From Metaphire vulgaris (lineage: Eukaryota; Annelida; Clitellata; Crassiclitellata; Megascolecidae), in NCBI GenBank assembly GCA_018105865.1, contig CM030858.1, positions 13,934,596-13,998,595 on the forward strand: 64,000 nt of DNA, given 5' to 3'. Below the pieces are notes generated by a model that was not told where the DNA came from, did no database searches, and saw nothing but the letters and a program-made list of their open reading frames with translations. The position numbers and the translations under genes are program-made. Positions 35,287-63,772 of the stretch are shown here, piece after piece (the first letter of the stretch is position 1; every line of letters starts with the position of its first letter).

Positions 35287-35317
35287 CGACAGCAGCAGCA
35301 GCAGCAGCTATCTACTG

Positions 35318-35367
<50 letters not shown>

Positions 35368-35571
35368 TCCCTCTTAAAGCCTAACAGCCCTAACTGTTTA
35401 TACGCAGTCGGTTTTCCTCTGCACTTTGAATCGCTTCATTTCGAAGCTCTTCAAAGAGCTTAGAATGGAATAAAGCAAGGGTAAGGTTACGTTTGCACTG
35501 TACGTAAGTCGTGCTTAAAATATGTTACTATTTACTATTACGAAAAATTGGAGGGAGAGAGACAGACACTG

Positions 35572-35605
<34 letters not shown>

Positions 35606-35785
35606 ACAGTCTCATTCGATGGATGTTCCTTTGCTTTCAGCGCAAATGTTTTTGGGATTCGAATTGAACTGTCAAAACGCGGGGACCTCGATTCGAAAAC
35701 GAGGTTCCGTTCAGTCACGTGATTATTTCAGCGTCTTAGTTGGGCATCTCATCGTTTAAAACAGTGAACAATGGCGTAATAGGTT
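34719..35785. other. Intergenic microsatellite-rich DNA
   Basis: Holds a short tandem GATCAAA(A/G)GA repeat at about 34869-34914, (GA)n at about 35241-35281, (GTC)n at about 35317-35367 and (GACA)n at about 35576-35602. No gene is supported. Confidence 0.5.
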
Positions 35786-36188
35786 CTTCTTCTTCTTTCA
35801 GGTGCCATGCATTGCTGCGTCGGCGGCCATGGACTTCCACTTTTCTCGATCTCTAGTGTTCCTCAGGAGTTCGATGTTATTTCCTATCCCCATTTCTTCT
35901 CTCATTCTGTCTGTATATTTTGATCTTTGTTTTCCTCTTGATCTTTTACCCTCCACCATGCCTGTCACTGCCAAGTTTTCTAGTCCTTCTTTTCTCATCA
36001 CGTGCCCGAAAAATTTCATCTGTCTTAACTTGATGGTAGTCATCAGTGTTCGTCTCTCTTCCATCATCTGTAGTACTTCTTCGTTAGTTCTCTTGTCTGT
36101 CCATGGGACCTTTAGCATCCTCCTATAAAACCACATTTCTGCCGCTTCCAGTTTCTTTTTAATCTTTTTTGATATGTTCCACGTCTCA
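35786..36188 (-). mobile_element. 5'-truncated non-LTR retrotransposon (LINE) 3' end
   Basis: The insertion is bracketed by the exact 11-bp direct repeat CGTAATAGGTT (35775-35785 and 36189-36199). On the minus strand it ends with a GAA-type simple repeat tail next to one copy, as expected for target-primed insertion. The coding remnant runs ETWNISKKIKKKLEAAEMWF, then YRRMLKVPWTDKRTNEEVLQ, and MKFFGHVMRKEGLENLAVTG, ending WKSMAADAAMHGT and stop. This is the C-terminal tail common to many invertebrate LINE reverse transcriptases; the polymerase core and endonuclease are missing. Confidence 0.88.
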
Positions 36189-36199
36189 CGTAATAGGTT

Positions 36200-36812
36200 A
36201 ATAACTCTATTTATAAGTTATGCCGATGACGTCACAGCGGCGGTTATTTGAAGGAACGAGACTAAGCGGTTAACTGATCAGTCCGTCCCCATTCTTTCCC
36301 TCATCCTCTCCCTCGCCCTTCCTCTGTTGTGTTCTATTCGTTTCTGGGCAAATTATGCAGAAATATTCCTTATATTGCCGCCTAAAAGCATTCTGAATGC
36401 GGCAGAGGGAGAGGGGACAGGAGTGGGCGAAGAATAGGGAGGGAGGGAAGGATGGAGGGAGAGAACGTTCTTGGATCGCCATTCTAAAAGGGTTCCCAGC
36501 TGGATCGTCGTTTGGTTTTGGCAACTGAAATGAAAAAGTTTATTGTGACAAAATAGTCGATGAATAATTCCGAAAGCATCTTTCACTTTCAGCTCAGCGA
36601 AAAAGCACTCTCACGTCGTCGTCGTCGTCATTATCATACCTGTCCATTTAGTCGTCGTCGGCGGCGCGATCAATTTTCGTCAATAGGTCTTCTTAGAAAT
36701 ACTCCTGATAGCAAAATGAATTTCGTCTTTCTCACGAAATGGACTCAAATACAGTTAAGGGAAATTTCTAAAGATATAGGCCTAATTAAGGAGACAAAGG
36801 ATAGGCAAACCC

Positions 36813-36866
<54 letters not shown>

Positions 36867-36970
36867 TCCGTGTCCCAATCGTCATCTTCCTCTCATTGTC
36901 GAACGATGAGTCGTCATTATCATCGTCGTCGTCGTCGTCGTCGTAGTAGTAGTAGTATTTTGATAAGCGA
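36200..36970. other. Intergenic DNA
   Basis: Contains a TGACGTCA octamer near 36228, an (AC)n array at about 36815-36863 and a (GTC)n-(GTA)n array at about 36924-36957. No gene is supported. Confidence 0.5.
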
Positions 36971-37152
36971 CAGGGACGTAGCTAGGCATGGGCAGGATTT
37001 TAGGTTGGGGGGTGGGGGCTTAAGCCCAAGATTCACTTGCCTTTCTTCCTTTTGAGCCCGCAGCGCCATTTGGGCTTGAATTCATTGGGGGGGGGGGCAG
37101 CTTCAGGCTGTGGGCCTTAAGCCCCAAGCCCATTCTTATAGCTGCGTCCCTA
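36971..37152. mobile_element. hAT-like MITE, CAGGGACGTAGC family (182 bp)
   Basis: Left end CAGGGACGTAGCTAG, right end TAGCTGCGTCCCTA, with the same 8-bp word ATAAGCGA on each side (36963-36970 and 37153-37160). An internal pair GGGCTTAAGCCC and GGGCCTTAAGCCCC adds to the palindromic design. Confidence 0.82.
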
Positions 37153-38486
37153 ATAAGCGATCATTTTAAGGCTGCCCTGAAAGACAGAAAATCGACGACT
37201 TCAATGCGCACCATTAGGCTACGTACGCTGCAGTTTACTAAGGCGCTATATAATTTGGTTTTTAAATGAAAACTTTAAGAGGTAAGAAATATTCTGTGCA
37301 AATGCAAAAAGAAGAAAAACAGAAGACACGAAGGGCCATAAACTGTCTCTCAACTGAGTCGACTGGAAGCGCAGTTATGGTCCGTTGTGCGTCGCAATAG
37401 GACCACGTCCTCTCCAGTTAAGACAACTGCCTCATTCGCCTATGCGCTGCTGCTGCTGCGTTGGTCGGTGCGGGCGTTGGAGAGTCGGTGGATATCCGCC
37501 ATTAGTAATGGCAGTTGATTCGCTGATTCATAACAGATGCAGAGGAAAACGGAAAGAGAATTGGAATCGACTGCGCATGCGCAGTACGTTCGCTCATTTG
37601 TCATGCGAACAGCCTCCATCGGCGAAGTAGAGACTGCCGGAAATGACGTCATAGATGACATCTCGCGATCTAAAAGTCATTCCGCAATTGAAGCGCCGCC
37701 TAATTAAACAAGAATATAAAATAAATAAATGCTTAAAGCAGAAATTCGATCTCTTGACCATCCCATAGACTGTTCTCATTCCGGGGTTTGTTAGTGAGTC
37801 GATTTCTATATCTGCCTGATTTTATTTCTGCACAAATACAAATTGATGAAGAGTCGACAGTTTAAAGCCCGGTATACATATTTCTATGGCGGCCCACCGG
37901 ATAAAATATCTGTCAACCAATAGCTAGTCTACATAGTGTCGATGAAACTTTATATACTTTTTTCAAACTCTCGGATAGTGTGAAAAGTGGTGATGACATT
38001 TTTCAGGGCGTTGCTTCACGCGATAAACCGAATGGTTGTATTCGGAAATAAAGTTATTTAAAGAAAAAGAAACGATAAACCATTTCAAAAAATCATTTCA
38101 AAATACTGTTACTAGAAAACGTGGGTACCTACATTTTTATTTTGCGGCTACCATTCGTGCCGTGGTAAATCCGCCAGCGACGCTCTGCGCCAAAATAAGA
38201 GCTATTTCCTAAACATTACTACATTCCACTAGCACACTACCTCAGAATTATTCGAAATGCTAGTAATATTAATATAAACATTTGCTTGTTTAATATTTTT
38301 TACATGCAGACGTCCATGCATCAAAGCAAAAAAACGTGTCTATATACAATATGTGTGTGTGTGTTTGTGCGTACATGTATATGTATATGTGGCGGTATTA
38401 ATTTGCTGCATTATTTTTGCGTAATTCCTTCGATGATGAAAATGTCAAAATGACAATTTAATCGCGAATGCGACGACCACCACAGT

Positions 38487-38559
<73 letters not shown>

Positions 38560-40123
38560 AGATCTCTCGAGAGTAGTTTGGCGATGAGTGTGCTTAATTG
38601 TTGCTATTCCAGTTTTTTTCCTAATGATGCGTGAGTTAAGCTGAGCAGTAGCACCTCCCTCTCCCTCCCCACCTCCCTCCCTCCTCCTTCTCTCCAGCTG
38701 AACGCCAGTCTACCACAAGCGACTCAGCACAGTGAAGTCCAGAATCAATGCTGACCAATCACAAATCCAGGAACGGAATCTAATTAATATTCAACGTACT
38801 GTAGCTTAATTAATATCCATACACGAATCTAGCTCTAAACGTACAGCAAATCCAATGCTCTTACGCTGTCTCTTGTCTACCAAAGCACTTAGAGATTAAA
38901 TTTTGATTAAATGACCCGACATGAATGACTCCACCTTTGGCTGTAGCTATTTCATTTTGAGATTAAGCGCCTAGGAATAAGGAGCTACTTTGGTGCTTCT
39001 TTTGAAAGCGCTATAGAAGTTAACAAGATTTTACTCACTTACTTACTTACTTACTTTGGAAATAGAATATTAGATGCAAACGAAGCGCAGCATAGCTTAG
39101 ACTTAGATAAACGATAAAAGACGTTCAAACGAGGAGAGAATCAGGTCGTCACTGGAAAGACGGAGTCATGGATGCATGACCTCTGACCGTCTCAGGTAAA
39201 GGTCATAGAGAGACGCTTGTCTGTGAAGGGGAATCAATTGCATACCCCCACACAGCAGCCCTTTATCCCTCAAAGAGTTCAAAGTGATCAAAGGAGATGG
39301 AAAGACACACAAAAGACCCGATTGAAGGCAATCGGCGACGTTAATGTGCCGATGAGTCTCCTCCTCTGACAATGTTTCTCTTTTGGCCACGTTGACTTCT
39401 GATAACATTGTAATAATGGAAACATTACTCTGTTAAATGCAAAATCTCCTTTCCCGGTTTTGTACACAGTCGGCTCTCCCTCTCCTCCTGTACTTTCTCC
39501 TCCTCCTCCTCCTCCTCCTCCTCCTCCTCCTCCTCCTCCTCCTCCTCCTCCTCCTCCTCCTCTTCTCCTGAGGCTGTTGTCAGCTTTCCAGCGACATTCT
39601 GAGAACAGTTTCTGCAGACTAAGAGACTAAGAGACTAATGTGGACTAAATCAGAGGTCACGAAGTCACAGCAGCTGCGGTCGAGATTATTTTTACCAAAG
39701 GCAGTTGCTTTCTGCTATCGTTATCGTCTGATAAGAGGAGGAGGAGGAGGAACAGGAACAGGAGCAGGAGCAGGGGATGGCATAGGACAATGGGGTGGGG
39801 GGCTTGGGGCAGATACTTTGTTGGGCTAAAACAGCGCCATCTACTTCTGCCAAAATCTCACATTACTCGGAATGAAGGTTGAGAAGCACAGTCAGTGCCG
39901 ATCTAATCGAGTTTAAGAGCGAAAAACGAAATGTGTAAAAATATATTCTCATAGAATCGACTTTCTACCTAATGCAATTTTCTCATTCGGTTTGACTGGC
40001 GACAGCAAGGCCCGAGGAACTAGACCCCGTGCGATTTATAACTGCATCGCTGCATAAAGTGAAATTGGAGACTGATGATTTCTACACTCGATGCGATTGG
40101 GCGGTTAAAGATGACGGAAAGTA
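37153..40123. other. Long intergenic stretch, no gene recognised
   Basis: Nothing joined into a gene here. A GC-rich patch at 37380-37660 contains the NRF-1 and CRE-type motifs listed separately. Further right are a (CA)n-(TA)n array at about 38486-38557, a pyrimidine-rich stretch at about 38652-38697, and a (CTC)n array at about 39495-39562. ORFs in the CTC region and near 39166-39408 have no recognisable domain. Confidence 0.45.
37572..37651. promoter_or_regulatory. Promoter-like motif pair: NRF-1 palindrome and CRE
   Basis: TGCGCATGCGCA at 37572-37583 is the perfect NRF-1 palindrome. TGACGTCA at 37644-37651 is the perfect cAMP-response element. They lie 60 bases apart in a CpG-rich patch. 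No downstream exon was recognised, so this may be a distal promoter, an enhancer, or chance. Confidence 0.35.
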
Positions 40124-40983
40124 CAGTAAAACCTCTTTAGCCCGCCACTATTGGTCAAGGGTGAAAGTTTGGCTAGGGGCGAGTTTGGCGGCTTAACGAA
40201 TACAATGCTCACTACTGAAACTACAGTAGGCTTGCCCCCCCCCCACGGGGGCGGGGATGAGAATTTTGGGTGCCCCGCGGATACCAGTAGGGACGGGTCA
40301 GCTCATGAACAAATGACAGGTTGCTATATATTCACGTATATAGACAGCAGGTCGGCTACGAGAAACTGTCAACTTGTAAAGGAAAAGGCTTTAAGCTTGT
40401 AGGCTGCGTCGGTGTTTCGTATTGTTGATAATGCAGACCAGAGTACCTGCTGCTGATGTAATACAGCAGCATACAGGTGAAAAGTTTTGTAAAACCGATC
40501 CATTGTCTGCTGCCACGGGGACTGCTGGGTTGGAGACAAAAGCCACGGGAGCGGGATTGGCCATCGCAGGGTGGGGCGAGAGTGGCGGGAGGGAGGTCAA
40601 CTGTCGGGTCAGATTCTTGCCCCCTCCCCCCCCGTGCAGACCTCTACCACAATCCCTTCACCAGACATTAGCTGACAGGTTAATAGCTGATTATCAACAC
40701 CGATGTATTCATCAGGGGGAGGGGAATGGTCATTAATTGTGTAAACAGTCGGTCGGAGCTTGCCTCTGCCTATAAACGGTCAAACCGATAAGTAAAGTTG
40801 CTATGGCGAGCAAAAGAGGTCATAATACACAGGCATGGAATTTTGAAAGTTGTGGCGACGGCGAGCGGCGAGTTTGGCGACTAAATGAGTTATTTTACAT
40901 GAGTGGAAATCCGTTCTTGACCCATCAATGGCGAGAGGGGAGTTTGGCGACCTAAAGAGGGGCGAACTAAAGAGGTTTTACTG
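40124..40983. mobile_element. Tigger/pogo-like non-autonomous DNA transposon (860 bp)
   Basis: Starts CAGTAAAACCTCTTTAG and ends CTAAAGAGGTTTTACTG, an exact inverted repeat of 17 bases, flanked by TA on both sides. CAGT-starting ends with TA duplication characterise the pogo/Tigger branch of Tc1-mariner. GGCGAGTTTGGCG-like words recur near both ends. No transposase frame is present. Confidence 0.82.
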
Positions 40984-41067
40984 TAGTGCATCAGTTTAAA
41001 ACACAATTTAAAAGCATTTCTTGACTACTTATACGGTGGATTAACTGGTCAAATCACACCTATCCTA

Positions 41068-41070
<3 letters not shown>

Positions 41071-41155
<85 letters not shown>

Positions 41156-41303
41156 ATTATTATGCACTAGAAAAGACGGTGTGGTGGTCAATGTGGTTCC
41201 GCTGTAACATTTGTTTTAATCGTTTTAATCGTATCCCATATTATAATGAACTTTTCATCGGCAGAAACGCGCAATTGTCTAATTATAAGGTGACTGAGAC
41301 ACC

Positions 41304-41378
<75 letters not shown>

Positions 41379-41413
41379 GCCTGCCTGCCTGTCTGTCTGT
41401 CTGTCTGTCTGTC
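41071..41413. repeat. (AC)n-(AT)n and (CTGT)n microsatellites
   Basis: An AC array (about 41071-41115) passes into AT (about 41115-41152). A (CTGT)n array of about 27 units with two CTGC-type interruptions follows at about 41306-41413. Confidence 0.9.
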
Positions 41414-42221
41414 TTCCGTTGTAATCCGTTGTGTCGGATACTCTGGGGTCGTTGATGTATCTGGTCTTAATTGTAAGATGAAAGTTCTCAATGTTCTTTA
41501 GACTTCCTTACATTCTTCTTCGTTCGGCGGCGGCGAAGGGCATGCAGCTGTCGGACGCTTTTCCTGTCATCATTAGAGTAGCCACGAAGGGACCACGTTG
41601 AGGGCAGATCACCCCACCCTCACCCCCCCCCCCATTGGGTAGGACCAGTCGCAGAATCTGCGCAAAGCTGATTAGAAATTTTCATCGATTTTGTGGTCAA
41701 GCGACTGTAGACATTGGCTGAGTTTTATATAAAATCATAATTAAAATTTCAAATTAAGACCATTAAGAACTATTAGTTAAACTCTAATAGTAGGCCTAAT
41801 ACTTAAAAGCTACTGCTACTGGAGTGGAGAGCCGGGTCCTTTGGGGCTCCGCCCATAGTCCCTGGTCGGGGGAGGGGGTATAGTCTATGCTGATGTTTGC
41901 CATTGTGGTACCAATCTATTCTTGAATCATGACTACACCAATTAATGATAAGTAATGGTAGCCGCTGTTCTAGAACCATAACTGACATATTACGTATTGT
42001 AGGCGTATATACGTGTTCAGTCTTTTATATTCTCGTCCTGTGCATAGTTGTCATTCTCTTCTCAGGTAATGCAACCATTGAAACGGAAGATACCTGGAAG
42101 GAAATGACGTCGAGACACAGCAGACTTGTTTAAGTTCTTGCTTCACATTCGGTTGATTCGTCACTCTTATTGATCGTGACAGAATTTGCGTCTAAATTCT
42201 CGACGGACGAAGAATTTCAAA
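41414..42221. other. Upstream region of guanylyl cyclase first exon A
   Basis: No upstream coding exon is seen. A GC-rich fragment at about 41590-41640 with runs of C resembles the interior of the local hAT MITEs. The promoter of exon A should lie in this interval. Confidence 0.4.
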
Positions 42222-42963
42222 ATGAACTTCCAACGTCGTCTGACAGCTTCCCTGGCGGCTTATGTCCTTCTGTGCATGGGGTCATTGACCTCTGGTCAGC
42301 AAAGTCCATCTGAAATGGAAGGGCAGGGAGCAGGCGTCGAGAGCAGAGAACTGCGGGTCATTCTGATCGTCACCAGAGACAGTTCCCGTATGTTCTCCAT
42401 GAAGAAAGTCTCCCTGGCGCTGGAGTATGCCATCGCCTCTGACTTCGTTCGTCAGGTCCTGCCACATAGCAACATCTCCGTAATCGAGAATGACTCCAAC
42501 TGCGACCAGGTGACGGGGCCTTTGGCCGCCTTCGAACACAACTACAAGCGCCGAGCAGACGTCTTCTTCGGTCCCGTCTGCGAGTACAGTATCGCCCAGA
42601 TAGCGCGCTTTTCGTCCGTCTGGAACACTGCGGTCGTCAGTCCCGGGGCAATGGCTCATGACTTCGGCGACAATAAGCAGAGCGAGTATCGTCTGCTGAC
42701 GCGCGTCGGAGTGACGTTCGACTCGATGTCTGAGATGATCGCAAAGACGCTGGCGATGAATTCATGGAAGAGGGTGATCGTCATCCATAACAGCACCGAA
42801 ATGGACGAAGTGACCATTCGCTTCTGCTATTTGGCCATGAGCGCCGTTCTGGCGCGATTCAAACAGGTGGGAATCATTCAGACGAACGTCCAATTCGACC
42901 GACGAAATGGACCGAAAGAGTACGAACGACTGCTCAAGGACGACGTCAGCACGAAGTTCGCAG
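42222..42963 (+). CDS. Receptor guanylyl cyclase alternative-looking first exon A (ligand-binding region)
   Basis: Encodes 247 residues plus one base (phase 1), ending at a GTAGGT donor. MNFQRRLTASLAAYVLLCMG is a clear signal peptide. The rest is an ANF_receptor-type fold: LRVILIVTRDSSRMFSMKKV, then ENDSNCDQVTGPLAAF and the diagnostic ADVFFGPVCEYSIAQIARFS, with the first cysteine pair, and RFCYLAM carrying a later cysteine. It is paralogous to exon B at 49727-50453, shares the same cysteines, length and end phase, but is well diverged. No lobe 2, transmembrane or kinase-homology exons were found between here and exon B. It may be spliced to the shared exons starting at 54909 (junction would read FAVILLCAEAD), or be a 5' fragment of a dead paralogue. 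Confidence 0.82.
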
Positions 42964-43027
42964 GTAGGTCGAACTCACCGGTCAGTAAAAGTTAGCGGTA
43001 AAGGAAAGCTTACCTGTCTGTGGAACG

Positions 43028-43619
43028 GTCAGTTTGATACCGGTATAGTATATTATAATGACTCCCATATAATAATAACTCCCCCCTCATTATATATATA
43101 TAATAATGACTCCCCCCATCATTATTATATATATAATAATAACTCTCTCTATATTATAATAACTCCCTTAGTTTTTCAGAAGCCAGCTGAGATACCATGG
43201 TCTAGAACACCAAAAGCTTTTTATATCGAGGATTGTTCCAAGTGTGCTTGTGGGATTCAAAATTTGTTGTTTTGGTATCAGGTAAATTCATTATTGGCAT
43301 TTAAGTGGAGAAATAGGGCTGAAACCATATTGATCAGTGGATAGCATATTAAATGCATCTAAGTAGTTTAACATTCTGGTAAGCATTGCCCTTTCAGAAA
43401 TTTTAGGAAAACTGGGAGATTGGAAATGGGTCTATAATTTTATATAACCATTTTAGAGACATTTTTATAAATTGGGGTTATTTTGTTCAATTTTTAGGCC
43501 TACTTCTTCTGGGGAGTTATTATAATATAGAGAGAGTTATTATTATATATATAATAATGATGGAGGAGGAGTTATTATTATATGGGAGTCATTATAATAT
43601 GCTACACCGGTAACTGATC
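43028..43619. repeat. Foldback element with about 110-130-bp inverted arms
   Basis: The left arm (about 43028-43170) and right arm (about 43505-43619) are inverted copies: TATTATAATGACTCCCATAT, AATAATAACTC and an ACCGGT near each outer end. The middle 330 bases are unrelated and AT-rich. It lies 65 bases after the donor of cyclase exon A and could bring distant parts of the pre-mRNA together. Confidence 0.7.
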
Positions 43620-46404
<2,785 letters not shown>

Positions 46405-46576
46405 CAGTGGCGTAGCGTGGTCTTGTGCCGCCCATGGCTCCTGAAAAAATACCGCTCCCAATCTGCTGGTTTTAGCTTGTCAGGCATAAGGTCATCACCG
46501 CTTAATTTGACGCCCCCTCCACATGTGCCGCCCATGGCTCGAGCCCCATAGTAGCCACTGGGACGCTACGCCTCTG
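46405..46576. mobile_element. hAT MITE, CAGTGGCGTAGCGT family (172 bp)
   Basis: Left end CAGTGGCGTAGCGT, right end ACGCTACGCCTCTG, with the exact 8-bp duplication GGTCCTGG at 46397-46404 and 46577-46584. The word TGTGCCGCCCATGGCTC occurs twice inside as a direct repeat. Confidence 0.9.
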
Positions 46577-46936
46577 GGTCCTGGTCCTTGCCTCGAGGGC
46601 TGAGTCCTTGTTATCATCCCTGACTCAGCCTCGTTTTCACTGAGGACTAAAGGGAACGAGAAGACGTGTGGCAAAATTCAGTTGACTGGCGGCAACATCT
46701 CTCGCAGACATTTTATTGAAGTCGACTGTTCAAGACTGTTTAATACTAAGAGGCTGGTCAACTTCGATGTACTGCTGCCTCATTATCTCAAACCCCGCCA
46801 ATTATGACGTCAGTGGTTGATTCGGAACAGCCAGCCAGCCTGTTGCAATGTTAAAGGAATACATATATTTGTTGATAAAAGTTAGTAATAGTATATTGAC
46901 AGTACTTAGACAGTCAGGCTAAGTGTATATGATAAA

Positions 46937-47058
46937 ATGCCACAAAATTGTGCCGTTGCAAATTGTAAGAACACGTGGAAGACAGACGATCAGACGATCA
47001 CAGCATATCGTTTCATTGCATCGATTTCAGAAAGATGCCACACTGTGTAAAACGTAGA
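46937..47058 (+). pseudogene. THAP zinc-finger gene fragment, frameshifted
   Basis: Starts MPQNCAVANCKNTWKTDDQT followed by ITAYRF, the beginning of a THAP C2CH finger with the first two cysteines (CAVxxC). The continuation HRFQKDATLCKT is in another frame, and the codon where THAP domains have the invariant Trp reads TAG. It is probably a relic of a THAP-carrying transposase or cellular THAP gene. Confidence 0.6.
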
Positions 47059-47144
47059 TTAAACGGTGCTATCAGTCATTTCTTTACTACAGCAACTAAA
47101 TATATTTGTCTGCTTTAATACCATCTAACTGTTACTTGCATACA

Positions 47145-48125
47145 GTGGCGTAAACCTGGCGTCAACATTGGGAGTGGAGGAAGAATAACTTTGAAAGTTG
47201 ACCCCCAGAAATATAAAAAACCCCGTCCATTATGGGGGGATATTGCATATCATGGTGGGGACTTTAGATCGCCCATGAAATACGTTAAGATGTTAGGGGG
47301 TCGTCGATAAAGTCAGACCGCCTTTCGTCTCTGGAAAAAGTCTTGACAAGCAAAAAAAGTCATCCTGATATTTTTCTATTTTCCCCCTCCAAATACCCTG
47401 CTGGCAAGCAAAAAAGGTCATCCGAAATGAGTGAATGCGGATTTTGCGTCATTTTGGCATCAACATCATGGGGAGGATAGAATTTTTTTACAATATAGCG
47501 CATTAGCGCAAAGCATTGGGAGGATAATTGATACTCTGTCGCCCGCCAACTAATTATTGGGGGACCGTCCTCCGTGTTTTACGCCCTACTTACATATTTC
47601 AAATTAATTACTTTATTCAAGGCAGTGTTTATTCTCGGCCTTCTCTGAGGAATTCCCAAAGTTTAAGATTCCCCAATTTTTTAATATGTTGCATGGGGAT
47701 GGAAATTTTCTCCAAAAGTGCTTCGACGGGGGGCTTTTATTGTTTTAGAGGGGGAAAATGTAAGGATGACAATACTTTGCTTGGCAGGGCATTCAAAATA
47801 TTAGAAAGGATGGAAGGATGACCTTTTTTGCTTGCCAGCCCACTTGAAAAGGAAGATAACCTTTTTGCTTGTCACTTAGACCTTGTCCCCCCAACAGTGG
47901 CGGCTCTAAGATTTGGCAAGTGGGGGGCGTTGGGGTGGCAACTTCTAATCATGGGGGCCAACCATTTGTTGTTTAATGTATGTAGCATTAAGTATAGGGT
48001 CCCAACTGGGGGGGGCACTGGGGGGGCCAGGCTCTCATTAAGGGGGCACGGGCCCCCCTGACCCTCCCCGGTGGAGCCGCCACTGCCCCCAAACATTTCA
48101 AAATCCCCCAATGTCAAGGTGGCTA
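47145..48125 (+). mobile_element. CAGTGGCGTAAACC-family element, interrupted by a nested MITE
   Basis: The left part CAGTGGCGTAAACCTGGCGT continues with GTTGACCCCCAGAAATA and matches the copy at 19196-19330. A right boundary near 48125 is suggested by AATCCCCCAATGTCAAGGTG, loosely complementary to the left end. Internal words GCTTG(C/T)CAGC and AAAAAAGGTCATCC recur in both orientations. The element at 47895-48085 inserted into it. The right boundary is uncertain. Confidence 0.45.
47895..48085. mobile_element. hAT MITE, CAGTGGCGGCTC family, copy 3 (191 bp)
   Basis: Starts CAGTGGCGGCTCTAAGATTT and ends GGTGGAGCCGCCACTG, the same 191-bp length and orientation as the copy at 34520-34710. Flanking bases CCCCCCAA and CCCCCAAA are nearly identical, consistent with an 8-bp duplication in a C-rich target. 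Confidence 0.85.
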
Positions 48126-48975
48126 GAATAAACACTGATTCAATAAACAAACTAAAACATTCCTAGATAGGTTTGATAGATTTGGTAGATTTGAACATTC
48201 TCTTGCTTTTGCTTGGTTGTTGTAATGCTTATAGTTGATGTTTTCTAATCTAAACTTTTACCAAATCAACTATACCACATTCATACAGGAAGATGGTTGG
48301 TATTTCGAAACGTTTGTGAAGCTTAAGAAAAAAATTGTTATAAAAAGAAAAGGTACATTTACATTCTTAGATACGATTTCTCAGTAGCAACAGTCGCTCC
48401 AATCAACCAGTGACGTCATATAGCCACGCCTACTTGACCTGTATGCAAAAGAAGGGTTCCTGGCCTGCCTTTGGTATTTAATTGCCTTGTCGACTGTTCG
48501 ACTTTTATCTCCGCGCGTTTATTATAATGATCACCACCTGGCGACTATTTTGGTAATCAGAATCAGTTGAAGACATTATTCGCCAGAGGACGTTGCTGTT
48601 CGTCAAACGGTCATTCCCAGCCGAGTACAAGAGGCAAAAGCGGCGAAGCCTCTAGCCACTGGGAGGGAGGAGGCGGGGAGAGGGATCGAGCCCCCACTCA
48701 GGTAGATGGGATATGTGCAAAACCGATGAAAAAGTGTTATGTGGGTGAGGAGGAATCGATGACTTTGTTGTAATCTGGATACGCCATCGACAAGAGATGC
48801 ATCGTCTTTCTATCCAAGACAGTCTCGGTTCTTTAGAAACCTTTGACCTCCGACTGACCTTTTGACCTTTTCTCTTTATCGTTTGACCTTTAGGTCCGGA
48901 CGTCTCAACGTCACAAATTCTGCCGCCATCTTCTGTCTCGTCATAGTCACAGCGTTTTTAGACGCTTCACGTCTC

Positions 48976-49010
<35 letters not shown>

Positions 49011-49483
49011 GCCTGTCTGCCTGTCTGCCTGTCTGGTTTTAGCTCTCTTCCTAAACTGGAATTATTTAGACATTCCATCCTCCTCTGTTTCTATCTCTCC
49101 TCCTCCTCCTCACTTCATCCGTTTAGTCTGATTATCATTTATTTCAATGTCTTTCCTCTTCTGTCCTCTTTTACCTGGCGCAATTTCACTTCAGCCGATG
49201 ACTCAAAGCTCAATGCATTTCATCCGGTTTAAGTAACAATATGACGCGTGGCTTACTTCTTTACTTACTTGCTGACTGACTACTTCTGAGCGCTTGCTTC
49301 CTCCTCCTCCTCCTCCTCCTCCTCTTCCTCTTCCGCCCCTCCCCTACCCCATCCACCCCTTCGATCGCCTTGCCTCAGCGACGACGGGTCGCTCGGTCGA
49401 GACCACGTGACCAATCGGTCTCTCGTCGAGTGCTCCTTCCATCCGCCATTCAGAAGAACGGCGGTTCAGTCGCTGGAACCATC

Positions 49484-49536
<53 letters not shown>

Positions 49537-49726
49537 TGTTACGTCGGCTTCGATTGGAACGATTTCTTTGCTCATATAACACATTTATGAAGCGACATTT
49601 GTTATTTACACATGAATAATAAAAGCGGAAACTGCGAGAAAATGAAAGAATCTACGCAAATCGAAAGAACTTTATCTGCGACATAAAACGAATCATCATC
49701 ATCATCATCATCAGACGACGAGGACT
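48126..49726. other. Upstream region of guanylyl cyclase first exon B
   Basis: No coding exon is supported. It includes a TGACGTCA near 48412, a (CTGT)n array at about 48980-49034, a (TCC)n run near 49300-49325, a CAG array at about 49484-49533, and (ATC)n just before the start codon. The CAG ORF (polyalanine or polyglutamine) reads through with a cellular-looking flank but has no domain. Confidence 0.45.
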
Positions 49727-63374
<13,648 letters not shown>

Positions 63375-63486
63375 GTACGAAGACCATTCCACCCCACACG
63401 CGCCCCCCCACCCACTCACCCCCACCGGTTTGTCTCGTAGCCACTTAACTGATCTCCACAGGACAGAATTCAAAAGAGCAATTCAA

Positions 63487-63772
<286 letters not shown>

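Noticed and set aside
35798..36136. 112-residue minus ORF as a host gene
   Set aside because: It has the C-terminal tail typical of LINE reverse transcriptases and lies between target-site duplications with a simple-repeat tail.
41306..41413. Regular array considered as a CRISPR-like repeat
   Set aside because: It is a pure tetranucleotide repeat without unique spacers, in a eukaryotic context.
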